Source: Szabonella alba | GTDB taxonomy: Bacteria > Pseudomonadota > Alphaproteobacteria > Rhodobacterales > Rhodobacteraceae | Reading direction: 5' to 3' | Assembly: GCF_016765775.1 (NCBI RefSeq) | Contig: NZ_JAESVN010000004.1 | Location: 124,001 to 188,000, forward strand | Length of the DNA: 64,000 nt | Part shown: positions 1-8,539 of the stretch, in pieces | Numbering within the stretch: position 1 is the stretch's first letter | How the letters are laid out: each line of letters begins with the position of its first letter | The notes under the pieces: model-generated | Told to the model about the DNA's origin: nothing | Databases searched by the model: none | The model's input: the letters and a program-made list of their open reading frames with translations, nothing else | Program-made: the position numbers and the translations under genes

Positions 1-26
1 CACAGTCATAAGGTCATAAAGGGGGA

Positions 27-103
27 TGGTACCGACGCCCCGGCTCGAACGGGGGACCCCCAGATCCACAATCTGGTGCTCTAACCAACTGAGCTACGTC
101 GGC
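27..103 (-). tRNA. tRNA-His (GTG)
   Basis: A full cloverleaf can be folded on the minus strand with encoded CCA. The 7-bp acceptor stem ends in a G1-U72 pair, the anticodon loop TTGTGGA gives GTG (His), and the T arm carries TTCGAGC. The discriminator base is A73 and there is no G at position -1 able to pair with it. Nearly all other bacteria have G-1:C73; loss of this feature is known for a clade of alphaproteobacteria with an altered HisRS. A promoter-like sequence lies just upstream. Confidence 0.97.
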
Positions 104-113
104 ACTTGGCGGC

Positions 114-142
114 GGAATAGCCGCCTTGTCCCGGGATTGCAA
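114..142 (-). promoter_or_regulatory. Probable promoter of tRNA-His
   Basis: On the minus strand TTGCAA is followed after exactly 17 bases by TATTCC, and the tRNA begins 10 bases further on. The same TTG-N17-TA layout precedes the other three tRNA genes of the window, which supports the call. Confidence 0.6.
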
Positions 143-241
143 GAGGCGGATTTCGCCGTCATCGCAGGAAGGCACCGCCTGCGGGGCCTTGCGCCACAGC
201 CGGTCACAGGCTAGGCAGCCATGCATTCCACGGAGGACGGC

Positions 242-448
242 ATGAGCATCGACAAGCAAAGCGAGATCAGTGCGAATCTGCAGATCGGGCCAACTGATCA
301 GGGCATGGTGCGGATCTATGTTGAAGCCGAAGGCGGCGTGGAGCTGCCGCTGGACTTCGATCCCGAGGAAGCCGAAGAGATCGCCGAGGAACTGATGGCC
401 GCCGCACAGGCCGCGCGGACCCTGGGCAAGGGCGGCAAGAAGCGCTGA
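242..448 (+). CDS. Small conserved protein, probably DUF6324 family
   Basis: This 68-residue acidic protein has a beta-rich first half (NLQIGPTDQG, VRIYVEAEGG) and a helical second half rich in Glu and Ala (DPEEAEEIAEELMAAAQAA), ending in a basic tail. The start at 242 is preferred over one 21 bases upstream because CGGAGGAC precedes it at good spacing. I recognise it only as resembling short proteins labelled DUF6324 in Rhodobacterales; no function is known to me. It lies beside tRNA-His and converges with mmcB. Confidence 0.7.
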   Translation: MSIDKQSEISANLQIGPTDQGMVRIYVEAEGGVELPLDFDPEEAEEIAEELMAAAQAARTLGKGGKKR

Positions 449-482
449 TTGCTCGGAAAGCTACGGGAGGCGGCGGGAGGCT

Positions 483-941
483 TCATATCACCGCCGTTGA
501 AAAGGCCCCCGGATCGCGCAGGCCTTGCAGGCGCCGCGCCGCGACCCGCGCGAATCCCTGCAGCACCGCCTTGCGCCGCGCGCCTGCAAGACGCTGTTCC
601 GGCCCCATCCGAACAATTTCGGCATCATAGCCATCGGCAAGGATCAGCCCGGTCTCCGCAGGCAGCAGATCCACCGGAAAATCGGCATCCACCGCCCAGA
701 AGAACCGGTCACACCAGTCCAGATAGCCCTGCCATTTACGGTCGGTGGTGAAATCTGCGCGGCAGGATTTGCATTCGATCACCCAGACCTCGCCCTTCGG
801 CCCAAGCGCCATCAGATCGACACGCAGGCCGGGGGTGGGAACAAGCTCTTCCACCGTCACGAAATCGTGGGAAAGAAGATGCCTGGCCACGCCTCTCGCA
901 AGGCTTTGACCAGGCATCAAGTCAGGCAGACCGACAGTCAT
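483..941 (-). CDS. mmcB: MmcB family DNA repair protein
   Basis: This 152-residue protein matches the MmcB (formerly DUF1052) family of alphaproteobacteria. The central part, with VDLMALGPKGEVWVIECKSC, looks like a PD-(D/E)XK nuclease core: Asp in VDLMA, then E-C-K after a strand. MmcB was linked to DNA damage tolerance in Caulobacter. I chose the start at 941 because GGAG lies six bases upstream; two further in-frame ATG codons lie 12 and 48 bases upstream. Acts in the cytoplasm on DNA (inferred from family). Confidence 0.85.
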   Translation of the reverse strand: MTVGLPDLMPGQSLARGVARHLLSHDFVTVEELVPTPGLRVDLMALGPKGEVWVIECKSCRADFTTDRKWQGYLDWCDRFFWAVDADFPVDLLPAETGLILADGYDAEIVRMGPEQRLAGARRKAVLQGFARVAARRLQGLRDPGAFSTAVI

Positions 942-1082
942 AGGGGACTCCATCGTCTGAAATGACGTTAGAACAAAACAGGAACTCACTGCAAGCAGAA
1001 AATGCGCATCTGCCGCGATGGCCTGTCGCGCGCCCTGCCCTGCCCTGCGGATCCGGCCTGACCAGATCAGGCACCGGTCCGA

Positions 1083-2054
1083 TCAGGGAATCAGCACCGT
1101 CGCCCCGGTGGTTTCCCGCGCCTCCAGCGCGCGATGCGCCTCGGCCACCTGATCCAGCGGGAAGCGCTGGTCGATGCGGATCTTCACCGCACCCGATGTC
1201 ACCTTGTCAAAAAGGTGCCGCGCCATGGCCTGACAATCCTCATGCCGGGCGATATGGGTAAAAAGTGTCGGCCGGGTGAATTGCAGCGACCCTTTCGCCA
1301 GCAGCGCAGGATCGACGGGCGGCACCTTGCCCGAGGCGGAACCGAAAGACATCATCATCCCCACCGGGCGCAGGCTGTTGATTGACCCGTCAAAGGTCGC
1401 GGCCCCCACGGCATCCATCACCGCATCGACCCCGCGCCCGCCGGTGATCTCCCGCACCCGGGCCGCGAAATCCTCCTGCCGGTAATTGATGACATGGGCC
1501 GCGCCATGTTCGGCGGCCAGCGCGCATTTCTCATCCGTGCCTGCGGTGCCGATCAGCGTGATCCCCTCGGACCGCGCCCATTGGCAGGCGATCAGCCCCA
1601 CACCCCCGGCGGCGGCATGAAACAGCACGGTATCCCCGGCCTTCAGCGGACAGGTGCGATGGAACAGATACTGCACCGTCATGCCTTTCAGCATCATCGC
1701 AGCCCCTTCCTCAAAGGAAATCGCATCCGGCAGCGGGCAGACCTGTGCGGCTGGCATCACACGCGCCTCACTATAGGCGCCCGGCGGGGTGGCGGCATAG
1801 GCGGCGCGGTCGCCGGGTTTCAGATGGGTCACCCCTTCGCCCACGGCCTCGACCACGCCTGCCGCCTCCATCCCGAGGGCAAAGGGCATCGCCTGCGCAT
1901 AGACCCCGCTGCGCTGATAGATGTCGATGAAATTCAGCCCGCAGGCATGATGGCGGATGCGCAATTCGCCCGGGCCGGGTTCGCCAACGGGGCGATCATC
2001 AAGCCGCAACTGATCGGGGCCGCCATGGGCATGGATGACGATCGTTCGGGCCAT
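1083..2054 (-). CDS. qor: NADPH:quinone oxidoreductase, zinc-independent MDR family
   Basis: This 323-residue protein is a medium-chain dehydrogenase/reductase of the quinone oxidoreductase type. The N-terminal GroES-like half contains GLNFIDIYQRSGVY, the typical quinone reductase stretch, and lacks the catalytic zinc ligands of alcohol dehydrogenases. The Rossmann half has AAAGGVGLIACQWAR for NADPH binding. It probably reduces quinones or reactive carbonyls in the cytoplasm. A strong AGGAGG precedes the start. It lies nine bases after the matB-like gene on the same strand, so the two are probably co-transcribed. Confidence 0.9.
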   Translation of the reverse strand: MARTIVIHAHGGPDQLRLDDRPVGEPGPGELRIRHHACGLNFIDIYQRSGVYAQAMPFALGMEAAGVVEAVGEGVTHLKPGDRAAYAATPPGAYSEARVMPAAQVCPLPDAISFEEGAAMMLKGMTVQYLFHRTCPLKAGDTVLFHAAAGGVGLIACQWARSEGITLIGTAGTDEKCALAAEHGAAHVINYRQEDFAARVREITGGRGVDAVMDAVGAATFDGSINSLRPVGMMMSFGSASGKVPPVDPALLAKGSLQFTRPTLFTHIARHEDCQAMARHLFDKVTSGAVKIRIDQRFPLDQVAEAHRALEARETTGATVLIP

Positions 2055-2063
2055 TCTGTCCTC

Positions 2064-3578
2064 CTATCGTGCAAAGCGGTCCTTGAACCGCGCGCGCAGT
2101 TCCGTTTTCTGCACCTTGCCCATTGTATTGCGCGGCAGCGCCGCGACAAGTTCCAGTCCTTTCGGCTGCTTGAAACGCGCAAGGCTTTCGCCAAGCGCCG
2201 CCTCGATGGCGGACAGATCGGGCACCATGCCCGGCTCGGGTACCAGCACGGCCAGCACGGCCTCTCCGAAATCCGGATGCGGCACGCCCACCACCGCCGA
2301 TTCCAGCACGCCGGGCTGATCGTCAAGGATCAGTTCCACCTCTTTCGGATAGACATTGAAGCCCCCGGTGATGATGAGATCCTTCTGCCGCCCGACAATG
2401 GTCAGATAGCCGTCCGCATCAAAACGGCCCAGATCGCCGGTGATGAAGAACCCGGTATCACGCAACTCCTCGGCGGTCTTTTCGGGCATCTGCCAATAGC
2501 CGCCGAACACATTGGCACCGCGCACCTCGACCATGCCCGTTTCGCCCTGCGGCAGCGGCGCACCGGTTGCCGGATCGGTCACGATCACCTCGACGCCCGG
2601 CAAGGCGGGGCCGACCGTTCCGGCGCGCCGGTCGCCCTCATAGGGGTTGGAGGTGTTCATATTGGTTTCGGTCATGCCATAGCGTTCCAGAATCCGGTGC
2701 CCGGTCCGCGCTTCGAACTGGCGATGCGTCTCGGCCAGCAGCGGGGCCGAGCCGGAAATGAACAGCCGCATCCCCGCCACCAGATCGGCGGTAAAGCGCG
2801 GATCCTCCAGAAGCCGTGTATAAAAGGTCGGCACCCCCATCATCGTGCTGACCTGCGGCAGCATCTGCAGCACGGCTTCCCGGTCGAAACCGGGCAGGAA
2901 GATCATCGACCCACCCGCCAGCAGCATCACATTGGACGCAACGAACAGCCCATGTGTGTGGAAGATCGGCAACGCATGCAGCAGCACATCATCCGCGGTG
3001 AAGCGCCATTCGCGCAGCAGCGTCTGCGCATTGGACAACAGATTCTGCTGCGACAGCATCGCGCCCTTGGAGCGTCCGGTCGTGCCCGAAGTGTAAAGCA
3101 GTGCCGCCAGATCGCCCGCATCCCGCGCAACCGGGGTGAAATCCGGCATCTGTGCCGCCACCAGATCGGCGAAACTGCCCTGCCCCGCCGCATCCAGCTC
3201 CATCAGCCGTGCGCCATGACGCGCCGCGACCGGGGCCAGCCCCGCCGCCTTGTCCGGATCGCAGACCAGCAGTTTCGGCGCGGCATTGCCAAGGAAATAA
3301 TCCACCTCGGGCGCGGTATAGGCCGTGTTCAGCGGCAGGAACACTGCCCCCGCCGCAACCGCCCCGGCATAAAGCGCCAGCGCCCCGGGGGTCTTGGCCG
3401 CCTGCATCGCCACGCGATCCCCCGGGCCGACCCCTGCCGCCGCAAGGGCCGCAGCACTGCGCAAGGCCAGATCCAGAAAGTCCTGTCCTGAAATCTGCGC
3501 CCCGTCGGGCAGGTGCAGAAATGCCGATTGCCGCCCCTGCAACGGGGCGAACAGCGCATCGAACAGCGGATTGGCCAT
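2064..3578 (-). CDS. matB: Malonyl-CoA synthetase (MatB-type acyl-CoA ligase)
   Basis: This 504-residue adenylate-forming enzyme has the AMP-binding signature LLYTSGTTGRSKG near residue 155, ERYGMTE near 285, TGDLG, and the hinge and C-terminal lysine region (GRQKDLIITGGFNVYPKE; NTMGKVQK). Overall it reads like MatB, which makes malonyl-CoA from malonate, ATP and CoA. An AAGGAGG eight bases before the ATG fixes the start. It is the first gene of a pair with the downstream quinone reductase. The malonate specificity is inferred from family resemblance; a related short-chain acyl-CoA ligase role cannot be excluded. Confidence 0.85.
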   Translation of the reverse strand: MANPLFDALFAPLQGRQSAFLHLPDGAQISGQDFLDLALRSAAALAAAGVGPGDRVAMQAAKTPGALALYAGAVAAGAVFLPLNTAYTAPEVDYFLGNAAPKLLVCDPDKAAGLAPVAARHGARLMELDAAGQGSFADLVAAQMPDFTPVARDAGDLAALLYTSGTTGRSKGAMLSQQNLLSNAQTLLREWRFTADDVLLHALPIFHTHGLFVASNVMLLAGGSMIFLPGFDREAVLQMLPQVSTMMGVPTFYTRLLEDPRFTADLVAGMRLFISGSAPLLAETHRQFEARTGHRILERYGMTETNMNTSNPYEGDRRAGTVGPALPGVEVIVTDPATGAPLPQGETGMVEVRGANVFGGYWQMPEKTAEELRDTGFFITGDLGRFDADGYLTIVGRQKDLIITGGFNVYPKEVELILDDQPGVLESAVVGVPHPDFGEAVLAVLVPEPGMVPDLSAIEAALGESLARFKQPKGLELVAALPRNTMGKVQKTELRARFKDRFAR

Positions 3579-4007
3579 GGAATTTTCCTCCTTGCGTGCC
3601 GCGCCGCGCCTGTCGGGCCGCCCTGCGCGAACTTCTCCCGTTCCGGGTGATAGCCGCATTCGCTCAGGGCTCCAAGGCCCGGCCCTTTACCGCATCCATC
3701 ATGACTTGAAGGCAGGCCCGCAACTGCCTATCTTGCGAACTGGCGGTTACTGCTCTTCGCGTGTCCGGCCCTTTTCCAGTGGCCGATAAGCATCTCCGAG
3801 GGAGCTGGCTCTGTCAGGGTCCTGGCCCTGGTATCTGGCGACCACCTGAACACTCAGGCTCTCGGGAAAATACAGCCGGCACGGCTGCTGCGGTTTCCGC
3901 CACCTTCCCCCATTCGGGCCCCAAATTGGGCCTCCAATCGGACAAGATGACATCTGCTGCGCGCGAACAGCTGCACCATCGCGCCGCAGATCAGCTGGCG
4001 TCTACGC
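3579..4007. other. Intergenic stretch without a convincing gene
   Basis: About 430 bases lie between matB and the terminator of the next minus-strand gene. Short open frames occur on both strands, but none has a ribosome binding site or a recognisable protein. It should hold the matB promoter, though I cannot pick out a clear -35/-10 pair. Confidence 0.5.
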
Positions 4008-4036
4008 AAAAAAAGTGGGGCAGGTTTCCCTGCCCC
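4008..4036 (-). terminator. Rho-independent terminator of the DUF481-like gene
   Basis: Read on the minus strand, GGGGCAG and CTGCCCC form a 7-bp GC-rich stem, followed after two bases by a run of seven T. It lies about 30 bases after the stop codon of the outer-membrane protein gene. Confidence 0.9.
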
Positions 4037-4065
4037 AAGGTCCGTTGAACAAACGGTGGGAAAAC

Positions 4066-4899
4066 TTAGAACCCGTAAACCAGTGAAACACCCAGCTTAT
4101 TGTCCGTACGGATCGCCCGGCTGTCGTTGTACTCCGAGAGATAGCTCACGCGGGTCGAAAAGGAGTCGGTCATCCGGAAGTTGACACCGAAGTCGTTGTT
4201 CACGCGCAGCGCAGTGTCGGAATTCAGGATATCCGTGTCATTGGTCAGGAAGACGTTCGGGTTGAACTGGTAGAAGAAGCGCGAAGAGGCGATGTAGCCC
4301 ACTTCGGTTTCCGAATCTTCAACGCCGTTCTGCAGATAGCTGACACCAACACCGGCCTGAACGCGCCAGGTCATGTCGGGACGGTTCACGACGCGGTAGC
4401 CCGGCCCGAAGCCAAGGAAGGCATCGCGCTTGATGTCTGCCGCTGCGGTGGCCAGACCATCGGTCTGCACACGGCCCAGAACGAAGCCGTAGAAGCTGTT
4501 GTTGAAGTAATACGCAGCTTCATAGACGGCAAACACGTCTTCCTTGGTGGCGCTGTTATTCGCCTCCTGGAAATCGACAACGACGCCCAGGCTTTGCACA
4601 AACGGACCCTGCGCATGACGCAGACGGGCACCGATGCTCAGATCCTGGCTTTCGTTGTTGCCGGTTTTGCCGGAATAGGCCAGCGAGGCGCTGCCCGACA
4701 GTCCCGGACGGTATTCGGGGTTGGCGAAACGCGCCGCATCATTGGCGCGGTCCAGATCGTCCTGAACAACATCTTCCACATCGTCGAGACGGTCATTGAG
4801 CGCCCGGGTGCCGGTCAGCGTGTCCTGGGCCAGCGCGACAGTGGTCATTGCGCCAAGCGCCAGCGCCGAGATCGTGCTTTTCAGAAAAAGCGTAGTCAT
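4066..4899 (-). CDS. DUF481-like outer-membrane beta-barrel protein
   Basis: The 277-residue product begins with a clear signal peptide (KSTISALALGAMTTVALAQ) and then has a short, charged, probably coiled segment (residues 30-60). The remaining two thirds alternate aromatic and polar residues in short beta strands and end in VSLVYGF, with the terminal Phe typical of outer-membrane barrels. This fits the DUF481 family of salt-induced outer-membrane proteins. The start at 4899 is chosen for AAAGGA at good spacing; an ATG 15 bases upstream is possible. It is a single-gene unit with its own terminator. Function unknown. Confidence 0.8.
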   Translation of the reverse strand: MTTLFLKSTISALALGAMTTVALAQDTLTGTRALNDRLDDVEDVVQDDLDRANDAARFANPEYRPGLSGSASLAYSGKTGNNESQDLSIGARLRHAQGPFVQSLGVVVDFQEANNSATKEDVFAVYEAAYYFNNSFYGFVLGRVQTDGLATAAADIKRDAFLGFGPGYRVVNRPDMTWRVQAGVGVSYLQNGVEDSETEVGYIASSRFFYQFNPNVFLTNDTDILNSDTALRVNNDFGVNFRMTDSFSTRVSYLSEYNDSRAIRTDNKLGVSLVYGF

Positions 4900-5109
4900 G
4901 GCATTTCCTTTCACTTGCTACACCGCCCGGAAAGTTCGAAGTCTTGGGCGGGTCTTTCGATAGCGCTGTCCTAGGGCTTTCCGATCCATGAGAAAAATTC
5001 GGAATACTCATGCCATCCATGAGAATTACTCGGGATCGCCAAGGCTTGAATTCCGCAGCACGCCGTCCTTACGCGGCAGGACTGTGCAAAAATCGTGTGA
5101 AAACAAGGA

Positions 5110-5137
5110 AAAAGGGCCGGGCAATCTGCCCGACCCT
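5110..5137 (-). terminator. Rho-independent terminator after the LysR gene
   Basis: A GGGCCGGGCA / TGCCCGACCC stem (one mismatch, three-base loop) is followed on the minus strand by TTTTT. It lies about 50 bases after the LysR stop codon. The plus-strand side is also pyrimidine-rich (TTCCCTTTTC), so weak activity in both directions is possible. Confidence 0.8.
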
Positions 5138-5184
5138 TCCCTTTTCACCCGCAGAATTGCGCTATTGCGCAAGATCCTTGCAGC

Positions 5185-6066
5185 TCAGATCTGTTCCAGC
5201 ACTTCCATTGTGTCATCGCCCGCCTGTTCCGCGATGATTTCGAGTGTCTTTCGCGCCACATCCGCGAGATCTTCGTCCAGATCATCGCGCCAGACCGACC
5301 AGACCGGATAGGCAAAACTGGGCGCGCCCTCGACGATGAACAGCCGTTCCTCATCCAGATAGCGCTTGGCATAGCGCGCGGGCAGATAGGCGGCATAGTC
5401 GCGATTCACGATAAAGCGCGCCGAAAGCGCCCCCATGGCCAGCGTCAGACCGGGATTTGACAACCCCGGCAGGTGCAACTCGTGGAAATGCAGGAAATCC
5501 GGCGACCAGTCGACAAAGGCATAGCGCCCGCGCAAGCTGTCAAGTTCCGCATTCTTCCACGGCGCGACCAGAACCAGTTCCTCATCCAGAACCTTTTCCA
5601 CCGAAAGCCCCGGGCGCAGCGAGGGCTGATAGGACAGCGAGATCTGCATGACCCCTTCGGTCATCATCCGCGTCAGGGCATCGGGCATGGCAAGCTGTGC
5701 GCGCAGGCCCAGATCGGGCAGCGCCTCGCGCAGGGCGTCGATCCAGCGAAAACCCAGCCGGGGCCAGAGCGAGACCTGCGCCCCGATGGTCAGCGACCGG
5801 TTGAACCCTTCGGGCACCGCGACCTGCTGGCGCGCCTGTTCCCAGTTGCGCAGCAGGGCCTGTGCATAGCTTTCAAATTCCTGCCCCGCCGGGGTCAGTT
5901 CCGCGCCCTGTTTCGACCGCGTGAACAGCGCGCGGCCCAACTGATCCTCCAGCCGCTGCACCCGCAGGCTGACGGCGGATTGGGTTACAAAAAGCCGTTC
6001 GGAGGCCGCGACGAACGACCCGGTGGCGGCGACTTCAAGGAAGGTTTTTATGAGTGCGAGATCCAT
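5185..6066 (-). CDS. LysR family transcriptional regulator
   Basis: This 293-residue protein has the standard LysR layout. An N-terminal winged helix-turn-helix (LIKTFLEVAATGSFVAASER, then LFVTQSAVSLRVQRLE) is followed by a ligand-binding domain. The start at 6066 matches the usual LysR beginning MDL-x-L-x-x-F; an ATG nine bases upstream is possible and no strong ribosome site decides. No divergently paired target gene is evident: upstream lies nusB in the same direction, downstream the outer-membrane protein. The regulated genes and inducer are unknown. Confidence 0.9.
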   Translation of the reverse strand: MDLALIKTFLEVAATGSFVAASERLFVTQSAVSLRVQRLEDQLGRALFTRSKQGAELTPAGQEFESYAQALLRNWEQARQQVAVPEGFNRSLTIGAQVSLWPRLGFRWIDALREALPDLGLRAQLAMPDALTRMMTEGVMQISLSYQPSLRPGLSVEKVLDEELVLVAPWKNAELDSLRGRYAFVDWSPDFLHFHELHLPGLSNPGLTLAMGALSARFIVNRDYAAYLPARYAKRYLDEERLFIVEGAPSFAYPVWSVWRDDLDEDLADVARKTLEIIAEQAGDDTMEVLEQI

Positions 6067-6305
6067 GCGCGCCATTGCGCCGCAAGTCACCCCGGGGGCA
6101 AGACACGCCGGGGCAACCCCCTGTTCCCTCGGCCTGTTTCCGCTTGGAGTCAGAGCCGCTGTTCACGGCAAACGGGATCTGCACCAGCGCCTTGTTGCGT
6201 TCCGTGATCGAGGTCCGGGCCAGTATTCAGACCGGCAACCGGACCAGACCTTGCCTGCCCGCAGATTTCCGCCGGCCACGCAGCGGGGGCAAAGACCTGC
6301 CCGCC

Positions 6306-6794
6306 TCAGAACGCGCCGGGCTTGGCCTCGCGCGCCATGTGATCCAGAACCGCATTCACGAATTTCGGCTCCCGCCCCTCGGGAAAGAAGGCGCGGGCCA
6401 CATCGACATATTCATTGATCGCCACTTTCGGCGGCGTGTCCATATCGACCAGTTCCGCCCCGGCGGCCCGGAACAGCGCGCGCAGCACCGGGTCGATCCG
6501 GTCGATGGGCCATTTCGCGACAAGGGCGCGGTCGGTCAACTGGTCGATCTTGGCCTGCCAGTTCACCGCCCGGTCAAGGATCATGCGGAAATGGCGGCTG
6601 TCGCCCTCGGCGAATTCGGCCTCGTCGATCACCTCGCCAAAGCGGAAACTTTCGAATTCGCGCGATACGGTCTCGACCGTCTGGCCCGAAACCTCCATCT
6701 GGAACAGTGCCTGCACGGCATAAAGCCGCGCCGCCGAACGCATCTGCCTGCGGTCGGGTTTCGCGGATTTCGGGGGGGTCTCGGTCTCGGTCAT
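6306..6794 (-). CDS. nusB: Transcription antitermination factor NusB
   Basis: This 162-residue all-helical protein matches NusB: RSAARLYAVQALFQMEVSG near the N-terminus and KVAINEYVDVARAFF near the C-terminus are typical. NusB binds boxA RNA with S10 (NusE) and supports rRNA antitermination. Its start overlaps the ribH stop by ATGA, so it is translationally coupled as the last gene of a ribB-ribH-nusB group, a common bacterial arrangement. An N-terminal Pro/Lys-rich extension of about 17 residues precedes the fold. Confidence 0.96.
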   Translation of the reverse strand: MTETETPPKSAKPDRRQMRSAARLYAVQALFQMEVSGQTVETVSREFESFRFGEVIDEAEFAEGDSRHFRMILDRAVNWQAKIDQLTDRALVAKWPIDRIDPVLRALFRAAGAELVDMDTPPKVAINEYVDVARAFFPEGREPKFVNAVLDHMAREAKPGAF

Positions 6795-7312
6795 GCGCGG
6801 AACGTATCCTCGGGCGGGCGGAATCCGATGCCCTTGCGGGCGCCGGACCAGCGGCGCGACAGGGTGATCAGGTGAAGGGCTGCAGCGGCGGCGGCGCCGC
6901 CCTTGTCCTGCCCGGCGGGATCGGCGCGGACCTCGGCCTGCGCGCGGTTTTCTACGGTCAGGATGCCGTTGCCGATGCAGGCACCCTGCAATCCCAGAAG
7001 CGAGATCGCACGGGAACTGTCATTGCAGACCGTTTCATAATGCGTCGTCTCACCCCGGATCACACAGCCAAGCGCCACATAGCCGTGGTAATCGGCCTGC
7101 CGTTCGGCCATGGCAATCGCGGTCGGCACTTCCAGCGCGCCGGGAACCTCGATCAGATCGGCCACTGCGCCGCAGCGCGCCGCCATGGCCTGTGCGCCCG
7201 CTATAAGGCTGTCAGCAATGTCGCGGTAATAGGGCGCGACCACGATCAGCAGCTTCACCGGACGGTCGAATTCCGGCAGGGGCATCGTGTAATGGGTCTC
7301 AGCCGTGGCCAT
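6791..7312 (-). CDS. ribH: 6,7-dimethyl-8-ribityllumazine synthase
   Basis: This 173-residue enzyme condenses 5-amino-6-ribitylaminouracil with dihydroxybutanone phosphate, the penultimate riboflavin step. Visible motifs are VPGALEVPTAI, ALGCVIRGETTHYE and the phosphate-binding region around NGILTVEN. It lies three bases after ribB and overlaps nusB by ATGA. The C-terminus is about 15 residues longer than the minimal fold. Confidence 0.97.
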   Translation of the reverse strand: MATAETHYTMPLPEFDRPVKLLIVVAPYYRDIADSLIAGAQAMAARCGAVADLIEVPGALEVPTAIAMAERQADYHGYVALGCVIRGETTHYETVCNDSSRAISLLGLQGACIGNGILTVENRAQAEVRADPAGQDKGGAAAAAALHLITLSRRWSGARKGIGFRPPEDTFRA

Positions 7313-7315
7313 GGA

Positions 7316-8416
7316 TCACCCTTTCGAAATCGGGCGCGTGCCCGTGATGGTGAGATCATAGGCATCCAGCCCGACAACCCGGGGCTGGGGCGAATTGGTC
7401 AGCAGAATCAGATCCCGCAGCCCCAGCGAGGACAGGATCTGCGCCCCAAGCCCGTATTGGCGCAGGATCTGCGGGCTGGCCTCGGGGCCGGTGACCAGCT
7501 TCATGTGCAGATCGCGTAGCAGGACCAGAACGCCGCGCCCCTCGGCCGCGATCAACTTCATGGCATCGCCGAATTCAGCCGTGCGTCCGGCCGGGCCCAG
7601 CCCCACCACATCCATCAGCGGATCCATCGTGTGCATCCGCACCAGAACCGGCGCATCCGTGGTCACATCGCCCTTGATCAGCACCACATGCTCGGCCCCG
7701 TCGGCAGCATCGGCATAGATGCGCAGCGTCCAGTCACCGCCGAATTCTGACGCGACCGTGGTTTCCGAGGTCACCCGCACCAGATTGTCATGCCGCCGCC
7801 GATAGGCGATCAGGTCCGAGATCGTGCCGATCTTCAGCCCGTGTTTCTGCGCGAAGGCCACCAGATCAGGCAGCCGCGCCATGGTGCCGTCATCATTCAT
7901 GATCTCGCAGATCACGCCGGACGGGTTCAGCCCGGCCAGCCGGCTGACATCCACCGCCGCCTCGGTATGGCCCGCGCGCACCAGAACACCGCCATCGCGC
8001 GCGCGCAGCGGGAACACATGGCCCGGCGTCGCGATATCCTGCGGCCCCTTGGTCGGATCAATCGCCACGGCCACGGTCAGCGCCCGGTCAGCGGCCGAAA
8101 TACCGGTCGAAACCCCGTCCCGTGCCTCGATGGACATGGTGAAAGCGGTTTCATGGCGTGATGAGTTCTTGGGGCTCATCAAGGGCAGGCCAAGCGCCTC
8201 GATTCGCGCGGCAGGCAGGGCCAGACAGATCAGCCCGCGCCCATGGGTCGCCATGAAGTTGACCGCCTGCGGCGTGCACATCTGTGCCGGGATTACCAGA
8301 TCACCCTCATTCTCACGATCCTCATGATCGACAAGAATGAACATCCGCCCGTTGCGGGCATCGTCGATGATCTCCTCGACCGAGGAAATCGCATCGGAGT
8401 AGTCGGTCTGGGTCAT
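7316..8416 (-). CDS. ribB: 3,4-dihydroxy-2-butanone-4-phosphate synthase with a degenerate GTP cyclohydrolase II-like domain
   Basis: This is a 366-residue RibBA-like fusion. Residues 1-200 are the RibB domain, with the acidic loop DHEDRENEGDL (30-40) and the TPGHVFPLRA motif, making dihydroxybutanone phosphate from ribulose 5-phosphate. Residues 205-362 have the shape of GTP cyclohydrolase II. However, the segment that should carry the three zinc-binding cysteines (family pattern ECLTGD...RCDC) reads HTMDPLMDVVGLG, with no Cys, so this half is probably inactive for GTP hydrolysis. A separate RibA would be needed elsewhere. First gene of the ribB-ribH-nusB group. Confidence 0.93.
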   Translation of the reverse strand: MTQTDYSDAISSVEEIIDDARNGRMFILVDHEDRENEGDLVIPAQMCTPQAVNFMATHGRGLICLALPAARIEALGLPLMSPKNSSRHETAFTMSIEARDGVSTGISAADRALTVAVAIDPTKGPQDIATPGHVFPLRARDGGVLVRAGHTEAAVDVSRLAGLNPSGVICEIMNDDGTMARLPDLVAFAQKHGLKIGTISDLIAYRRRHDNLVRVTSETTVASEFGGDWTLRIYADAADGAEHVVLIKGDVTTDAPVLVRMHTMDPLMDVVGLGPAGRTAEFGDAMKLIAAEGRGVLVLLRDLHMKLVTGPEASPQILRQYGLGAQILSSLGLRDLILLTNSPQPRVVGLDAYDLTITGTRPISKG

Positions 8417-8539
8417 GGCAGCGTCCCGTGCATTCCGGTCAGGTCATGCGCAGCCCATAGCGCGCCCTTTCGCGAATTGCCAGAGCCTGCCAACCGTCCG
8501 TGACGGCATGGCAGGGTGGCCGCATCCGGGCGGGGCGTT

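Noticed and set aside
1494-3491. Long plus-strand open frame of 665 codons
   Set aside because: It lies antisense to qor and matB, has no ribosome site, and its product is a low-complexity His/Arg/Gln-rich sequence, as expected from a GC-rich complement of a real gene.
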